8,867 bases of DNA from JADGGM01 sp027307005 (lineage in GTDB: Bacteria; Gemmatimonadota; Gemmatimonadetes; Gemmatimonadales; Gemmatimonadaceae). The notes under the pieces were generated by a model, which saw nothing but the letters and a program-made list of their open reading frames with translations, made no database searches and had not been told where the DNA came from. Positions 7,160-8,867 of this stretch are shown here, piece by piece. The DNA is taken from NCBI GenBank assembly GCA_035455745.1, contig DATIEP010000021.1, positions 1 through 8,867 on the forward strand. The letters run 5' to 3'. The position numbers were made by a program, and so were the translations under genes. Numbering within the stretch: the first letter of the stretch is position 1; each line of letters starts with the position of its first letter.

Positions 7160-8092
7160 GTGCGCCGAATTTTTGTTCTCGCCTTCGTGTTGGCAGGGTG
7201 TGGTGCCCCGGACACGGCAAAGAACGCACAGCCGCCGGCCAAGCCGTTTGTCCCGCCCACGCATGCCGCGAGCGTTCGAGGTTTCGAGCGACCGGTTGCC
7301 GCGCGCTACGATTCCGCGGCCGACATGTTTTTTGTCGCGAATCTGGGCGGCGATTCGGCGGGCGGGCACGACGCGTTCATCAGCCGGATGCATCCGGACG
7401 GCAGCATCGATTCGCTGCGGTTCATCGACAACGGACGAAACGGGGCGCGGCTCGATGCGCCGCAGGGCTTGGCGCTCGTGGGCGACACGCTGTGGGTGGT
7501 GGACCGCGATGCGGTGCGGGCGTTCGATGCGCTTACCGGGGCGACGGGTCCCTCGGTGAGCCTCGCCGCGCAGCATCCGGTTGCGTTAGGCGGCGTCGCG
7601 GTCGGGCCCGACGGCGCGCTCTACGTCGCCGAGCCCGGCCTGCTCGACCCGGCGCACCCGGAACGCCGCACCGGCGAGGGGAAGCGCATCTTTCGCGTCG
7701 GACGCGATCACCGCGTCTCGGTGGCGCTCGCCAGCGACTCGCTGCACCGGCCCACCGACCTCGTCTGGGACCGGCGCGGCGACCGGTTCGTGATCGTGTC
7801 GTTCGGCACCGGCAACATTCTCGCCTGGCATCCCGGGGACGCGCAGCCGCGCACGGTGGGATACAACCGCGCGCAGATGGATGGCGCGGCGATGCTGCCC
7901 GATGGCCGTCTGCTCGTGACGAGCTGGAAAGATTCCTCGCTCACCATTCGGGATGGCGACCGCCTGACGGCGATCACCGGGTTTCCGTTAGCCGCGCACA
8001 TCGGCGTCGACACGCGGCGCGGCCGCGTGGCGGTGCCGCTGCCGACCAGAAACCGCGTCGACATCTGGGTGGTGCCGCCCATCACGCAATGA
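7160..8092 (+). CDS. NHL/SMP-30-like beta-propeller lipoprotein
   Basis: This protein of about 310 aa is anchored by an N-terminal lipobox. The GTG at 7160 gives MRRIFVLAFVLAGCG, a short lipoprotein signal with cysteine at residue 14. After a proline- and alanine-rich tether the chain shows propeller blades: PVAARYDSAADMFFVANLGG, LDAPQGLALVGDTLWVVD, LGGVAVGPDGALYVAEPG, PTDLVWDRRGDRFVIVSFG and MDGAAMLPDGRLLVTSW. These fit the NHL / SMP-30-gluconolactonase fold. I see no clear metal-binding or catalytic set, so it may bind ligand rather than catalyse. An earlier in-frame GTG at 7100 would add 20 residues, but that stretch contains the intergenic repeat and a second hydrophobic run; neither start has a good ribosome site. 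The stop overlaps the next start in ATGA, so the two genes are coupled. The exact role is unknown. Confidence 0.82.
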   Translation: MRRIFVLAFVLAGCGAPDTAKNAQPPAKPFVPPTHAASVRGFERPVAARYDSAADMFFVANLGGDSAGGHDAFISRMHPDGSIDSLRFIDNGRNGARLDAPQGLALVGDTLWVVDRDAVRAFDALTGATGPSVSLAAQHPVALGGVAVGPDGALYVAEPGLLDPAHPERRTGEGKRIFRVGRDHRVSVALASDSLHRPTDLVWDRRGDRFVIVSFGTGNILAWHPGDAQPRTVGYNRAQMDGAAMLPDGRLLVTSWKDSSLTIRDGDRLTAITGFPLAAHIGVDTRRGRVAVPLPTRNRVDIWVVPPITQ

Positions 8093-8867
8093 CCCGTGCG
8101 CGATCGATGACACCGGCAACGCTTCGTCGCGCGCTCGTCGCGCTGTGCATCGCCGCCGGCGCGTGCGGCCGGCATCCGGCTCCGTTGTCGCGCGACGCGC
8201 AGTCGCCCGACGACGCGCGCCGCCGGTTGCCGACCGGCGTGTCGCTCGACCCGGCCGGCACGTCGACACCCGTCGGACAGATGCCGCTCGCGATGGCGCT
8301 ATCTCCCGACGGGTCGCGCCTCGTGCTGCTGCTCTCCGGCTGGCGGGAGGAAGGCATCCAGGTAGTGGACCGCGCGAGCGGCCGGGTGGTGCAGACGCTC
8401 GCCCAACCGTCGGCGTTCGTGGGTCTCGCGTTTGCGCCCGACGGGTCGTCGCTCTACGCGTCGGGCGCCGACGGCGATCTCGTGTACCGCTACGACTGGC
8501 GCGGCGACACCGCGACGCTGGCCGACAGTCTCCCGTTAGGCTCGCATCCGGGCCGGGGCCGCGAGGGCCGGCGCTATCCGGCGGGCCTCGCCGTCTCGCC
8601 TAACGGACGCGCGCTGTACGTGGCCGAGAACATGGATGATTCGCTGGCGGTGATCGATCTGGCCGCGCGGCGCGTCGCGCAGCGGCTGCTGGCCGGCCGC
8701 TACCCGTACGGCGTCACCGTGACGCCCGACGGCACGGTGTACGTGTCGTCGTGGGGCGCGAGCACGGTGTGGGCGTATACGCCCGGATCCGACGGACGGC
8801 TCTCCGCGACCGACACGATCCCGGTCGCGCGGCATCCGTCGGCCATGATCGCGAGCCGCGACGGGGC
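8089..8867 (+). CDS. YncE-like YVTN beta-propeller protein, 3'-truncated by the window; likely phosphoesterase fusion
   Basis: The frame is open from ATG 8089 to the window end (259 codons). Its start overlaps the previous stop as ATGA; a second ATG at 8107 is possible. A signal peptide with a loose lipobox (AAGAC, Cys26) suggests a lipoprotein. LPTGVSLDPAGTSTPVGQMP (about 47-66) followed by LAMALSPDGSRLVLLLSGW is the opening I know from proteins named 'bifunctional YncE family / alkaline phosphatase family', where a propeller precedes a phosphoesterase domain. Propeller blades follow: GLAFAPDGSSLYASG, PAGLAVSPNGRALYVAENMD, PYGVTVTPDGTVYVSSWG and HPSAMIASRDG. The catalytic half, if present, lies beyond 8867, so the enzyme role is inferred, not seen. 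The coupled lipoprotein gene suggests that both act together outside the inner membrane. Confidence 0.85.
   Translation, partial: MTRARSMTPATLRRALVALCIAAGACGRHPAPLSRDAQSPDDARRRLPTGVSLDPAGTSTPVGQMPLAMALSPDGSRLVLLLSGWREEGIQVVDRASGRVVQTLAQPSAFVGLAFAPDGSSLYASGADGDLVYRYDWRGDTATLADSLPLGSHPGRGREGRRYPAGLAVSPNGRALYVAENMDDSLAVIDLAARRVAQRLLAGRYPYGVTVTPDGTVYVSSWGASTVWAYTPGSDGRLSATDTIPVARHPSAMIASRDG

Larger units (their letters stand above)
781..8605. repeat. Dispersed octamer CGTTAGGC / GCCTAACG, 16 exact copies
   Basis: Exact copies start at 862, 1849, 2444, 3811, 5403, 5964, 6055, 6940, 7584 and 8534 as CGTTAGGC, and at 781, 2975, 3478, 4861, 5983 and 8598 as GCCTAACG. Near copies lie at 4125 (GGTTAGGC), 5082 (CGTTAGAC), 6710 (CGTTAGGG), 7986 (CGTTAGCC) and 1422 (core CTAACG only). 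Fifteen exact copies are in genes and one is intergenic. Within genes the word is read as TTA-GGC, GTT-AGG, CTA-ACG or CCT-AAC. From base composition alone fewer than one copy would be expected in a window this size (rough estimate). The role is unknown; see the findings. Confidence 0.85.

Noticed and set aside
6935..7576. Minus-strand frame covering the lipoprotein leader and start
   Set aside because: It is opposite the lipobox and propeller blades of the plus-strand gene and is basic and low in complexity.

Overview
The window is GC-rich (by eye about two thirds G+C) bacterial DNA. A PadR regulator coupled to a duplicated orphan MacB/FtsX-type permease, beside a very large secreted Asp-box (Vps10/sortilin-like) propeller protein, is a combination typical of Gemmatimonadota and Acidobacteriota. 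I lean to Gemmatimonadota, by inference from gene content only. No rRNA, tRNA, CRISPR array, transposase or phage gene was seen.

Layout. (1) 1-36 may be the 3' end of a gene that begins before the window; 37-134 holds nothing clear. (2) 135-3227 is a two-gene operon on +: a TTGACA promoter whose -10 region lies inside a 21-bp dyad (probable PadR operator), a 109-aa PadR repressor, and a 904-aa ADOP-type permease whose ATG overlaps the padR stop. (3) 3229-3252 is a perfect 24-bp palindrome between convergent genes, a probable terminator. (4) 3262-6477 (minus) encodes a 1071-aa secreted protein with about ten Asp-box repeats. (5) 6478-7159 is a long intergenic region between divergent genes. 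It holds a five-unit 22-23 bp tandem array built on GGCGGACA, an AT-richer stretch, and an inverted copy of the array unit. (6) 7160-8867 (+) is a translationally coupled pair: an NHL/SMP-30-like propeller lipoprotein, then a YncE-like propeller protein that runs off the window and is probably the N-terminal half of a YncE/alkaline-phosphatase-family fusion.

The operon looks like a self-regulated export or envelope module. The remaining genes are all secreted or lipid-anchored beta-propellers, so the window is dominated by envelope and extracytoplasmic functions.

The most unusual signal is not a gene. The non-palindromic 8-mer CGTTAGGC (or its complement GCCTAACG) occurs 16 times exactly and about five more times with its core kept. 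It lies on both strands, in coding and non-coding DNA, and in every reading phase that avoids a stop codon. It accounts for every in-frame TTA leucine codon I could find. This points to selection or a copying process acting on DNA, as with uptake sequences or HIP1-like iterated octamers. The GGCGGACA family, shared by the terminator palindrome, the tandem array and the copy before the lipoprotein gene, is a second unexplained repeat system.
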